A stretch of DNA of 64,000 nt from Alteromonas hispanica (lineage in GTDB: Bacteria; Pseudomonadota; Gammaproteobacteria; Enterobacterales; Alteromonadaceae): the NCBI RefSeq assembly GCF_010500915.1, contig NZ_JAAAWP010000001.1, positions 558,001 to 622,000 of the forward strand, written 5' to 3'. This document shows, piece after piece, positions 48,896 to 58,800 of the stretch; positions within the stretch are counted from its first letter, which is position 1, and every line of letters starts with the position of its first letter. A program made the translations under genes and the position numbers. Under the pieces are notes generated by a model that was given only the letters and a program-made list of their open reading frames with translations, was not told the origin of the DNA and searched no databases.

Positions 48896-50671
48896 TTAAC
48901 CGTTCACCGCAATTACACCCGCACCAGATTGCTCTACTAAAGTCTCTGGTAGCGCCTTGTTATTTCCAATGCGTAACTCCTTCATTTGTTCTGCGCGTCT
49001 TATCAAATTACCGGTCCCAGTACTCAACTTCTTCATTGCTTCCTGATAGCTACCTTCTGCCCGCTGCATATGGTTGCCTAACTTATTCATATCCTCTACA
49101 AACCCTACTAATTTGTCGTAAATTGCCCCTGCTTTCTTAGCAATTTCTTGAGCGTTCACATTTTGATGTTCTATGCGCCACATGTTGTTGATGGTTTTAA
49201 GTGCAACCATCAGGTTTGTGGGGCTAACCAACATGATGTTGCTAGCTAGCGCCATTTGAATGATTTCTGGATCATGTTCAATGGCTGCATTGAACGCAGG
49301 TTCTACCGGAATGAACATCAGGATATAGTCGAGTGTTTTTATACCGTGTAGATCTTGATAATTTTTACCTGAGAGGTCTTTGATGTGCTTCTTAATCGCT
49401 GAAACGTGTTCCTTGAGGGCCTGAGCTTCAATGAGATCATTTTCAGCGTTAAAGAACCGTTCGTATGCTGTTAGTGCCATTTTAGAATCGATAACAACAT
49501 CCTTGCTACCTGGTAAATGCACAATTACGTCAGGCTTGAAGGTATCTCCTCCTTCGCCTTTAAGATTCTTTTGTGTCTCGTATTCATGATCTTTGCGCAA
49601 TCCTGACTCTTGCAGCACTCGTTCAAGTACTACCTCGCCCCACGTTCCCTGCTTTTTGTTGTCGCCTTTCAAAGCGCGAGTTAATGCTGTTGCTTCCTTG
49701 CTCATTTGTTCATTGAGGGCCTTCAACCCCGTTACTTCTTCTTTTAGAGCATGGCGTTCTTTTGCTTCATTGGTGTACACATCTGATACTTGTTTACTAA
49801 ATGCCCCTATCTGCTGTTTGAGTGGCGATAACAATGCGTCCATAGACTGTTTACTTTGTTGACTAAACTCGCCGCTTTTTTCTTTGAAGATCTTATTAGC
49901 AGTATTTTCAAATTGCGTGACCAAACGTTTTTCAGCAGCCTCTAGTAGCGCTATTTTTTCTTGCATTGCCCGCTTAGCTTCATTGTCTGCCGACAATTCA
50001 GATTTCAAATTGCTAATTGTTTCAATGCGGGCGGTTAAGGCTTGTTTGGTAGTACTAAGTTCTGTTTTTAACTCTTCTAAATTTTTAAGCTTTTCAGCTT
50101 GCTCCGCATTTTCATTACTAAGCGTCTGCACTTTTACTACGTAAGAACGGATTTCATCTTTGGCGTTTACAAGCTCTGATCTTAATTCGTCAAACTGATT
50201 GAGTTTTTCACTTTGTTCAGCACACAATTTACTCAATTGCAAAGTGCTATTCTGTTTCTCGTTTAGCTCGTTTTTGTGAACAGCGAGGTCGTTTTTAGCT
50301 TGCTCTAACTGCCGTTTCTTTTCTTCGACCTGTGTTTGCAATTTGCTAACTTGAGCTTTGTGCATAGATAGTTCAGCTAGCTGTTCGTTACAACTTTTTT
50401 GCAGATCTATGCATTTAGCTTCCGTGTCAGACAAGCGAGATGTAATGTGGTCAATTGATGAAGCCGAAGAGGCGAGCTTTTGTTTAAGCTCAGAGATAAG
50501 TTCTTGCTGCTCATTATATTCATGTTGCAGCACTTCATACTTATCAGTAACAGATTCTGAATCAGCGGATGCGTTTTGATCTTGTTGAGTTCGGGTAATG
50601 CGAATTCCAACAAACAACGTAACAACAATAACTGCGCTCAGTATTACAGTTTGGATTAATAGTTCATTCAT
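48896..50671 (-). CDS. rmuC: RmuC family DNA recombination protein
   Basis: 591 aa. An N-terminal membrane segment (LIQTVILSAVIVVTLFVGI, residues 5-23) is followed by a long coiled coil (about 40-250) and the RmuC domain (GDTFKPDVIVHLPGSKDVVI, DYILMFIPVEPAFNAAIEHD, about 340-470). RmuC proteins restrict inversions and recombination and often occur next to type I restriction genes. AGGTGA lies six bases before the ATG. A sigma-54-type promoter lies 39 bases upstream, so it may head a separate unit with the Druantia genes. Confidence 0.85.
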   Translation of the reverse strand: MNELLIQTVILSAVIVVTLFVGIRITRTQQDQNASADSESVTDKYEVLQHEYNEQQELISELKQKLASSASSIDHITSRLSDTEAKCIDLQKSCNEQLAELSMHKAQVSKLQTQVEEKKRQLEQAKNDLAVHKNELNEKQNSTLQLSKLCAEQSEKLNQFDELRSELVNAKDEIRSYVVKVQTLSNENAEQAEKLKNLEELKTELSTTKQALTARIETISNLKSELSADNEAKRAMQEKIALLEAAEKRLVTQFENTANKIFKEKSGEFSQQSKQSMDALLSPLKQQIGAFSKQVSDVYTNEAKERHALKEEVTGLKALNEQMSKEATALTRALKGDNKKQGTWGEVVLERVLQESGLRKDHEYETQKNLKGEGGDTFKPDVIVHLPGSKDVVIDSKMALTAYERFFNAENDLIEAQALKEHVSAIKKHIKDLSGKNYQDLHGIKTLDYILMFIPVEPAFNAAIEHDPEIIQMALASNIMLVSPTNLMVALKTINNMWRIEHQNVNAQEIAKKAGAIYDKLVGFVEDMNKLGNHMQRAEGSYQEAMKKLSTGTGNLIRRAEQMKELRIGNNKALPETLVEQSGAGVIAVNG

Positions 50672-50682
50672 GTTTTTTCACC

Positions 50683-50709
50683 TGTAGTAAATTATTCATA
50701 CTTACTACA
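50683..50709. promoter_or_regulatory. Inverted repeat over the predicted rmuC start site
   Basis: The 8-base arms TGTAGTAA and TTACTACA are perfect, with an 11-base spacer. The repeat lies between the -12 box and the ribosome site of rmuC. It may be an operator or a 5'-leader hairpin. Confidence 0.35.
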
Positions 50710-50725
50710 GCCAAACATGTGCCAA
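50709..50725 (-). promoter_or_regulatory. Candidate sigma-54 promoter of rmuC-druantia
   Basis: Minus strand TTGGCACATGTTTGGCT: GG and GC are separated by exactly ten bases; -24 TTGGCAC is nearly perfect, the -12 TGGCT differs by one base from TTGCT. Start of transcription about 12 bases downstream gives a leader of about 28 bases before the rmuC ATG. Confidence 0.5.
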
Positions 50726-50800
50726 CTAATAAAAAACCATTATTTACATAAGGTTACCAAAAAACCTCAAGATAACAGCCACACCAATAAAAACTATAAA

Positions 50801-51319
50801 TTACTTATTAGCAATATTTATTACTTTCAATTTCAAGATTTCACTGAATCCTTCATCCTCATTAACTCGCTCATATTTATCCACCATACTTTTAATGATT
50901 GATTCTTCGATGTACTTTCCTTGCGCCCTAGAACGCTCTAGGTTGCGTTGTAACAATTCTCGCTTCAACACTTCGTTTTTGCCGCATGGTGTATCAAATT
51001 GGATAGCAGTAAACGATGCTCCAGGATAATGCACAAATATCCTTGCTCTACTTTCCTGGGTAAGGTTCGTTAGATCCCACACAATATGCTGGAAGCGCTT
51101 GCTATGCTGCACTAGTTTGTAAAATATCTTATCGTGAGCAATTCTAATTTTGTGCAGTTTGGGAAGTAAAAAATACTCATGGTATTCAAGCATATGTTGA
51201 CGACATAGAATTTCTACTATGCGGTCAGAAGAAATAACAAAGTCTGACTCAAAGTCCTTTAGATATGATGACTTCCCAGAGCACGGTGGGCCGACTAAAA
51301 CAGTTATTCGTTTAGTCAT
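50801..51319 (-). CDS. Polynucleotide-kinase-like P-loop protein
   Basis: 172 aa. The N-terminal P-loop VLVGPPCSGKSSYL (residues 7-20), the ISSDRIVEIL segment after it and the WDLTNLTQESRARI segment (about 95-110) match the kinase domain of T4 Pnkp-type polynucleotide 5'-kinases. It would transfer phosphate to RNA or DNA 5' ends. The gene overlaps the end of the ArdC-like gene by eight bases. A nucleic-acid end-healing enzyme inside a defence operon fits RNA or DNA repair after phage attack or self-cleavage. Confidence 0.65.
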   Translation of the reverse strand: MTKRITVLVGPPCSGKSSYLKDFESDFVISSDRIVEILCRQHMLEYHEYFLLPKLHKIRIAHDKIFYKLVQHSKRFQHIVWDLTNLTQESRARIFVHYPGASFTAIQFDTPCGKNEVLKRELLQRNLERSRAQGKYIEESIIKSMVDKYERVNEDEGFSEILKLKVINIANK

Positions 51320-52718
51320 CTCGCTTGGGGATATAAATATAGTTGCTCGCTTGATTGGCTTTTCTGGCGGCTTGCTCTAACTTCGCCATGGATTTTTTTA
51401 GATTGAAACTGGATAACCAGTTTGCAATATAGCGCACTGAGTTTACTCTGGCGCGTTTCGTTAACCCAAATCGCGCGCATAAAAAGCTGGAGCCAATTTC
51501 AGCAACTAATTCTTCAAACGCATAGGCAGGACTCCCAAACTTTTCACCGATATTTCTGTTACAACGGGTTTCATGTCCCGTCCAGTGGACTATCTCATGA
51601 AGCAAGGTGGCATGGTATGCCCGGGTTGCATCTTTACCTTTAAACAGCGCTTTGTTTGGCATTGTGATAGCGTCAGCTTCAGGTTCGTAATATGCTTCAC
51701 CCGCTTCAGTATGTTCTATGCTGACACCCAACTCATCAATTCGCTTTTCGAGCATAGAAAGCTGCTTTACCTTTGTTTTTTCGATGCCTGAACCATCAAA
51801 ACCTTGCACCTGGTCAGCATTATAAACAATGGAGATTTTACGACCGAAGCTTTGCATTTCACCGTCGGCAAGTGCTTCGTCTTCTTGATTCACATTAATA
51901 TTAAAATAGTGAAACACGGCAGCAGGCTTGGCATCGTCAGCAATGGTACATCCCAGCTTGCCCCATTGCTTTTTTGTTGCCCACAGGTTACTGGTAAAAC
52001 CATAAGTCTGAGCCATTAACGATAAAAACAACCAGGAGAACAATGAGCCATACATTCTGTGGGTTCTGGCATTGTAATGCGCACCCAATACGGGTGAATC
52101 GAGCCATTCCGTGATGAAGGATTTATTATCACTTTCCAGCTGCGTTAAGATGTTTTCGAATATTTTCTGGTCCTGTTGCCAGTTAAAGTCACTTACTTCA
52201 GCAATATCAGCCAAACGATTTAACTGAGAAAATAGCGGCTGTTCGAGTATCGCCAACAGACTTTGCGCCGACGTTAATTCTTCACCTAATTCCAGATCAT
52301 CAATGTTGTACAACCAGAACCGATATTCATTAAGTAACGGTGAAATCTCAGCCTTTGTCACCTCCGTCCAGTACTCATGCTCTATTGTCGGAAAGAGGTT
52401 GCCTAAACTTGACGTGCCGTGTTTGCCTTTGAGCGCATAAACTAACTCAGGTATAGACATATCAATGCTGTCTTCAAGAGTAACTAAAAGCCTAGAAGCT
52501 TGTTTCAAACTGGTAATACTTGCTTCTAAAAACTCATCTTCACCTAACCACTTAACCGGGCTAGAGCTCGAGCCGGTACTTGCCATGGCGTTGAAAATAT
52601 CGATCTTACCATTTACATCCTTTGTACGCGATAACAGGTTAGCAACGGTACGCCCTGTTCCCAAGGCAAACTCATATTGCAACAATTCACTCTTTCTCAA
52701 TGCTGCCAAGTTACTCAT
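51312..52718 (-). CDS. ArdC-like antirestriction/metalloprotease protein
   Basis: 468 aa. The C-terminal third contains a zinc-metalloprotease signature HATLLHEIVHWTGHETR (about 373-387) followed by YAFEELVAEIGSSFLCARFG, both typical of ArdC. The middle has an ArdC-like QWGKLGCTIADDAKPAAVFHYF segment. Plasmid ArdC proteins bind single-stranded DNA and shield incoming DNA from type I restriction. AAGGATG lies 8 bases before the ATG. It follows hsdS by 30 bases, so it could temper restriction during horizontal transfer. Confidence 0.75.
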   Translation of the reverse strand: MSNLAALRKSELLQYEFALGTGRTVANLLSRTKDVNGKIDIFNAMASTGSSSSPVKWLGEDEFLEASITSLKQASRLLVTLEDSIDMSIPELVYALKGKHGTSSLGNLFPTIEHEYWTEVTKAEISPLLNEYRFWLYNIDDLELGEELTSAQSLLAILEQPLFSQLNRLADIAEVSDFNWQQDQKIFENILTQLESDNKSFITEWLDSPVLGAHYNARTHRMYGSLFSWLFLSLMAQTYGFTSNLWATKKQWGKLGCTIADDAKPAAVFHYFNINVNQEDEALADGEMQSFGRKISIVYNADQVQGFDGSGIEKTKVKQLSMLEKRIDELGVSIEHTEAGEAYYEPEADAITMPNKALFKGKDATRAYHATLLHEIVHWTGHETRCNRNIGEKFGSPAYAFEELVAEIGSSFLCARFGLTKRARVNSVRYIANWLSSFNLKKSMAKLEQAARKANQASNYIYIPKRDD

Positions 52719-52747
52719 GACTATTCATCCTTGTTTAAACTGAAGCG

Positions 52748-54106
52748 TTATCGCTTAACTTTGGCCGCTTTCTTCGCTGTTTTTTCTAGCTTTTCAGCTT
52801 CCAGACGTGCGGCTTTAATTCGCTCAAGTAGTTTATCAGCAGGTTCATCATTGGGGTCTTGCGGCACTAATTCACCACGGAAGGCTTTGGCTAGAATAGA
52901 TTGGGTTAAGTTATCGACTCGAATTTTGGCATTAGCTAAATGTTTTTCGAGGGTACCGGCCAGAGCAAAATACTGTTCAATCTGGCGAACAATTTCGGTT
53001 TGTTCTCTTAAATCAGGCAATTCACAGTTAAAGGCTCTCATCTTTTTGATACCGAATGCTGCTTGTGAAGTTGAATTTGACTGTTTTGCAACTTCGTTCA
53101 TCGTAGTTGGAGCAGATAAAAAGAAAGTTAAATACTCTGGAAGAACGACATCAAGTAAAGGCTGAATCAGAATTACGTTAGCAGATAATGTATAGTCAAT
53201 ATCCATGGGTAGTTTGGTTGCTTTTCCTAATGTACCAATTTTACCGAAAAGGAAATCACCTTCTTTTAGTTGATATCTTTCTTTGTGCTCTTTTAAAACA
53301 TCAAACGACACTTTTCTTGCTCTTTCAAAATCAATACTCCCATCAACCATTAAGTCGCCTATACCTACATATGGAACTCCACCTTCTACAACTGGCGGTG
53401 TTCTATGGCTAGGCTGAGGATCAATAATATTAGCAGCATCTTTGAGGATTATGTCTTTCCAAGCCTTAACATTATTACCTTCACGCCATTGCTCTGTGAG
53501 TTTTCCTGAAACAGCGGCGGCGAGGACGGATTGGCGGAAGCGTTTGATAATGTCAGGCAGGTTATTCAGTCGTTGTTGAATGGTATCTACCTGCGCTAAT
53601 AACCTATCGAGTTTTTCTGTAATGCGTTTTTGCTCATTCTCTGGAGCCGCAACAAATGGTAGCGATTTAGTTGCCGTACTTGATAACTCTTTGAAAGTAG
53701 TACCAGTAGCCTTTGATTCAGCGATATGTTTGATTGACATTAAGTAATAGTATAGATAATTACTGTCTACCCCCTGTTCAGGGACAAAACTCTTAAACCC
53801 TTGGTTCGTTGAAATTTCATTTTCAGCTATTACTACATAACCAATAGGCGCTCTGCTGCTATACAGCACACTTCCTTTAGGCATTTTTTTTGCTGAGCAA
53901 CTTTGGTAACCAATTTCCGTTAAATTTCGTTTCCCTCTACTAATAGTCTTAACTCCATAACCACTTAAATCAGCAGGAGTCAACCAGGCTACACCACCAG
54001 TTTCACAAAAATTTTCTGTTACGGTGGATTTAGGAGTTCCACCACTCACTATTGATGCGATATCTTCTAAAGTACAATCTTTCCACGATGGAGGTATAAG
54101 AGCCAT
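52748..54106 (-). CDS. hsdS: Type I restriction-modification specificity subunit HsdS
   Basis: 452 aa with two target-recognition domains: the first begins LIPPSWKDCTLEDIASIVSG and contains WLTPADLSG and SSRAPIGYVV, the second from about 210 (AWKDIILKDAANIIDPQPSH). Helical conserved regions separate them, and the C-terminal motif LAKAFRGELVPQDPNDEPAD is typical of HsdS. It sets the methylated/cut target sequence, unknown here. Start ATG overlaps the hsdM stop. Confidence 0.9.
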   Translation of the reverse strand: MALIPPSWKDCTLEDIASIVSGGTPKSTVTENFCETGGVAWLTPADLSGYGVKTISRGKRNLTEIGYQSCSAKKMPKGSVLYSSRAPIGYVVIAENEISTNQGFKSFVPEQGVDSNYLYYYLMSIKHIAESKATGTTFKELSSTATKSLPFVAAPENEQKRITEKLDRLLAQVDTIQQRLNNLPDIIKRFRQSVLAAAVSGKLTEQWREGNNVKAWKDIILKDAANIIDPQPSHRTPPVVEGGVPYVGIGDLMVDGSIDFERARKVSFDVLKEHKERYQLKEGDFLFGKIGTLGKATKLPMDIDYTLSANVILIQPLLDVVLPEYLTFFLSAPTTMNEVAKQSNSTSQAAFGIKKMRAFNCELPDLREQTEIVRQIEQYFALAGTLEKHLANAKIRVDNLTQSILAKAFRGELVPQDPNDEPADKLLERIKAARLEAEKLEKTAKKAAKVKR

Positions 54107-55701
54107 TATTTCTTGCCCTCAACGACAACTGGTGCCAGGCCAAACTCTTCAGCCAGCAACGCGACTTGTCCTTCAGCCTGCTCGGTTGCGCCCAGTTCAA
54201 TCATTAGCTGGTGCATTTCTCGCAAAGCTTCTGTCAGTTCGGTCATCGCTTCTGTTGCTAATACATCTGGCTCAGGCAAGTTTGCCGCATCGGTAATCGA
54301 GGTATCTTTAAGCCACGTGATATCCAGGCTGTCACCTTTATCTTCAATGAACTTTCTGGAGAATTTGCGCCAACGGGCGTTCTCAATAGTTTTCTCGTCA
54401 TCGGTAAGTTCCGTGGTAGAGCCAAGAGTATTGTACACACCTTCTTGGCGCTCACTCTGTCCGTTCGGGTCTTCGCCGTAAGCTTCTACAAAGCTTTCCA
54501 GATATTTGTCGGAGAAGCTGTTTCGCTTGCCGAAGGTTTGCATATTACTGCGCAGGTCATAAACCCAGGTTTCGGTTGTACAGCCTTTATCCTGTGTAGG
54601 GTTTTCTGGTGAGCCTTTCTGGAAGAACAATACGTTTGTTTTCACGCCAGCTGCGTAAAAGATGCCGGTCGGTAGGCGTAAAATCGTATGCAGGTTACAT
54701 TTATTCATCAGATCGCGGCGAATTTCTGTTCCTTTACCGCCTTCAAACAGCACGTTATCAGGGATAACAACGGCTGCCCTGCCGCCCGGCTCAAGCGCCT
54801 CGACGATGTGCTGCATAAAACACAATTGCTTATTTGATGTTTGGTGCACAAAGGTACGGGTTATATTAGTGCCTGCTGCACTACCAAATGGCGGGTTGGT
54901 TAGGATAACGTTAGCTTTAGGAAGGCTTTCACCCGCTGCACCTAGTGCATTGCCCTCACGAATAACGCCTTCGTTTTCATCGCCCTCAATGTCATGCAAA
55001 AGGCAGTTCATTAATGCTAAGCGACGTGTACCGGGTACTAGTTCTAACCCTACAAACGCCCGTTTCATCTGAAAGTCCTGATCGGCATCATCGAGATCGA
55101 ACAGGTTATTGGTAATACTCTTTACGTAGCGGTCTGCCTCGATCAAAAAGCCTGCGGTGCCTGCTGCCGGGTCCTGCACTATTTCACGTGGCTGAGGCTT
55201 CATTAGCTTAACAATGGTGTTAATTAACGTGCGAGGGGTAAAATACTGGCCTGCGCCCGATTTTGTTTCGTTTGCATTTTTTTGTAGCAGGCCTTCGTAC
55301 ATATCACCAAAATCATCGCGACTTTTACTGCTTGTACCATCACCGGTTTCATCACTCCATTGCAGTTTATCCATGCTGGTAATGAGTTCGTTTAACTGCG
55401 CAGGCTGGGTAATGGTGGTATTCACATTCTGGAAGATGGCACGAACAATGGCGTGTTCGTCTGCCCCTAGCTGGACCAGAAGGTTACGGTAAAACTGGTG
55501 TTGGTCCTGTCCTAGCTTTCTTTTGAGATCGTTCCAGCGAAACCCTTCGGGTAAAAGATCTTCTTCCTGACCGGTTTCTTCGCACATCTTCAAAAAAAGC
55601 AGCGAGGCCAATTCGTTTACATAATTTTGATACGACACCCCGCCATCACGCAGGTTATCGCATAGTTTCCATAGCTTATTAACTAAATCACTGTTATTCA
55701 T
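54106..55701 (-). CDS. hsdM: Type I restriction-modification methyltransferase HsdM
   Basis: 531 aa. An HsdM_N start, AdoMet motif I QDPAAGTAGFLIEADRYV (about 180) and the adenine N6 methylase motif NPPFG (ILTNPPFGSAAG, about 268). The subunit modifies adenines in the HsdS target and forms HsdM2S. It sits 134 bases after hsdR, with no clear promoter in the gap. Confidence 0.9.
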   Translation of the reverse strand: MNNSDLVNKLWKLCDNLRDGGVSYQNYVNELASLLFLKMCEETGQEEDLLPEGFRWNDLKRKLGQDQHQFYRNLLVQLGADEHAIVRAIFQNVNTTITQPAQLNELITSMDKLQWSDETGDGTSSKSRDDFGDMYEGLLQKNANETKSGAGQYFTPRTLINTIVKLMKPQPREIVQDPAAGTAGFLIEADRYVKSITNNLFDLDDADQDFQMKRAFVGLELVPGTRRLALMNCLLHDIEGDENEGVIREGNALGAAGESLPKANVILTNPPFGSAAGTNITRTFVHQTSNKQLCFMQHIVEALEPGGRAAVVIPDNVLFEGGKGTEIRRDLMNKCNLHTILRLPTGIFYAAGVKTNVLFFQKGSPENPTQDKGCTTETWVYDLRSNMQTFGKRNSFSDKYLESFVEAYGEDPNGQSERQEGVYNTLGSTTELTDDEKTIENARWRKFSRKFIEDKGDSLDITWLKDTSITDAANLPEPDVLATEAMTELTEALREMHQLMIELGATEQAEGQVALLAEEFGLAPVVVEGKK

Positions 55702-55835
55702 TTTGCTTCTCGTTAACTGAGCGCGGTATTACCGTCTGTTCACTCAGTATTAATGCTAAAACTGTTCTGTTCCCCAATACTTGTAAAGGTAAAGGCAACA
55801 TTTAATTAATTGTGGATGTTACATGCTTCTATTTC

Positions 55836-58800
55836 TTAAGCAGGCTCATCCCAAATAAATTCATAAAATTGCGACAGAATACTGGCCAGTTCATCTTCAA
55901 AAATCGTTTCCAGCTTGCGCTTACCGCCACTGCGTTTGTAATTACCAGTTTTAAAGGTTGTATCGTCTAACACCACTTGCTGTTTAATACTCGATGCCAG
56001 GCGTTCTAGCCAACTTAACTGGGCCGAGTTCCACTTTTTGCTCTGCTTAATTTTATCCAATGCATGGTCCACGCGTTCTTCAAAAGGCAGCAATGCATCG
56101 CCGATGGCCGCTCTTCGTATATGCCCGATAAGTCGCGCAGCAATATCCTGGTTTTTGGTGGCTTTCCAGGCTTTCCTCAATGTTGATTCATCATAGTTTT
56201 GCGCATCAAACCATTCCTGTAATTCCAGCAATGACTTTCGGGTCAAATCTCGCGGCCGGTTTATGATAGTCGCTAAGGCCTGTTGCTGATTAACCGATGT
56301 ACTAACCAGGTTGTCGAAGGCCTCCAAAAAGTCTTCTGGCTTTTCATGTTCGCCCCATTTGCTTGTTACTTCTATAACCTCATCGGGAATATCCGTAAAA
56401 ATAGGCATTTCCCGCAATTCGTTTAAACTGGCTTTGAGTTGCTCCAACCGATGGGCAAAGTTGGGTAAGCCATTTAAGATTTCAGCTGTTTGCTTAGCGC
56501 CTTTGGTTTTTAAAACATTGGGTAAACTAAAAAAATCGCATCCTGCTTTGGCTTTTAGAATTTCATCCAAACGCTTAATCTGGCTATCGACTTCTTTAGA
56601 GCGATCCTGATTTGAACGGGCATGAAGCGTAATACGCTGTAATTTAGTGACTAGCTGTTCGTGACTGTGCTCTGCAAAGCTTCTGCCATCTGCTTCAAAA
56701 GACTGATAGGTGTCTTGTGCTGTTATTTCATTGATCAGGGTTTGTATAGTAACCTGAGGACGCACTACGACCGGATGCATCGTATCAACACTTTGCAGCG
56801 TACTATATAGATCTACCGCATCGAAAATTTTAAAGCTGGTTTTACCGGCCGCAGGGCAAAGCCTGGTTGCCCGCCCTTTCATTTGTTCGTACAAAATACG
56901 GCTGCGAACCTTTCGCAAAAACACCAGATTACAAATATAGGGAATATCGATTCCGGTGGTGAGCAAATCTACCGTTACAACAATATTGGGTAAGCGATCT
57001 TTTTTATAACGGGTAATAAGCGACTGGATTTTTTTACTGTCTTTATCAGAGTCACCGGTAATTTTAATAATGGCGTCGTGCTCAAGTTCAGGATATTTTT
57101 GCTTAAAGGCAGTACGCAACTCTTCTACCACGATATCAGCATGCGTATTGTTGACGCAAAACACCAAGGTTTTTTGCCTTTCTTTATTGGTAGGATCGAG
57201 ATGATTTACCAGCTCTTCGCAAACAACCTTGTTAAAGTTAGACGCAATCAGACCGCGATTAAAATCAGCCACTTCAAAAGCTTGTTCGTCTTCAAGAGTA
57301 TCGTTTAAAAGCTCGCCCTGAGGAGAGAGCCTCATCACTTCGGCACCTTTACCAATATAAACGTTATCTCTTGCGAGTTTGGTAATGATTTTAACGGGCG
57401 GTTCCTGATCAACCAAATGCCCGTCGATGACAGCTTTTCGATAACTGTAGCGATAAACAGGCGTTTTATCTACGCCACCAAAAATATCGATGGTATGTAA
57501 TGCGGGCGTTGCTGTTAGCGCTATTTTTACCGCATCAAAGTGGTCGATAATACGGCGATAAGACGAGATGTAATCCTGTAAATTCCGGAATTTTTCTTCG
57601 CCTTCGGTTTGTTCTTTATCCAGCACATACCCTCTGTGAGCCTCGTCGACGATGATACAGTCATAACGCGCGACGGGCATCACCTCGTCACTTTGCAGTG
57701 TGCGTTTTACCAGAGACTGTACTGTAGCAACATGTATTTTTGTTGCATCATCAGGAAACTTATCGGTTAAATTACTCACCTTGAATATTGATTTAAACGT
57801 GTCTCCTTTGATAGTGGTATCTTCAAAGGAATCCAGTGCCTGCTCACCCAGCGATGTTCTATCAACTAAAAACAAAATTCGCTTGAAACGTTTAGACTGA
57901 ATAAGGCGATACATTAAGGCGATAGCAGTTCGGGTTTTCCCTGTGCCAGTAGCCATGGCTAATAAGATATCTTGCTGACCTTTGATCACGGCTTTTTCTA
58001 CCGCCTCGACCGCTTCTTTCTGATAGTAGCGTAAGCCCAGCTCATCCGTGATTGGATTTTCTGCAAACCATTCATTGTATGCCTGCTTATCACCCGCCAG
58101 CATATCAATAAGTTCTTCAGGTCTGTGCCATTCAGGCAAGGCTTTGGGCATATTCGTGAAGTGTCTGACATCACGATACCAAATACCGCTTTTCGTTCGA
58201 ACAGTTGCGCGGTAAGCACGACCATTAGTAGAAAAACAGAATGGTATTTTAAAAGGATTCCCTGATGAGTCTTGCCAAGTTACCAAATATTGAGGTATGG
58301 CTTCTTTAATCTGCTCTGGCTCTGCATGCGTTATTTCTTGTTTGAGCAGATCATAGTCAAAGGTCTTAGCGTATCGGTAGGCTTCATTTAATTTATCGCA
58401 TACGTCTTTATTTTGTTTTTTCGCCTCAATAACTGCAATGGGTTTTAAACCGATAAATAGCACATAATCAGCGAAACCCAATTTGCCCGTTTCATCTTTG
58501 CCGGTTGGCCATTCTGCAATCGCGATATTTCTTCCAACCTGAGGGCGGGCCCCTTTGGCGTAATTTAAGTTTTGACTATCTGCATCCCACCCCGCTTTGC
58601 GCAACTGCTCATCTATAAGGTAACGAGTTTCAGTCTCAGACAGATTTAAACTTCGCTTCGCTGCTGATTTGCGTACTTCGGCATGATAAGCCTTACGTTG
58701 ATCTGCTGTTTTACTGGCAAGCTCAACATCTTTGGCTTTCAGTTCCGCTTCTAAAGCTTTAATTCTTGCTTCGGCCTGCGCCTGGGTTTCTGTCTGCTTC

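Noticed and set aside
55702..55835. Sigma-54 promoter in the hsdR-hsdM gap
   Set aside because: TTGGGGAACAGAACAG has the right GG but AG rather than GC at -12.
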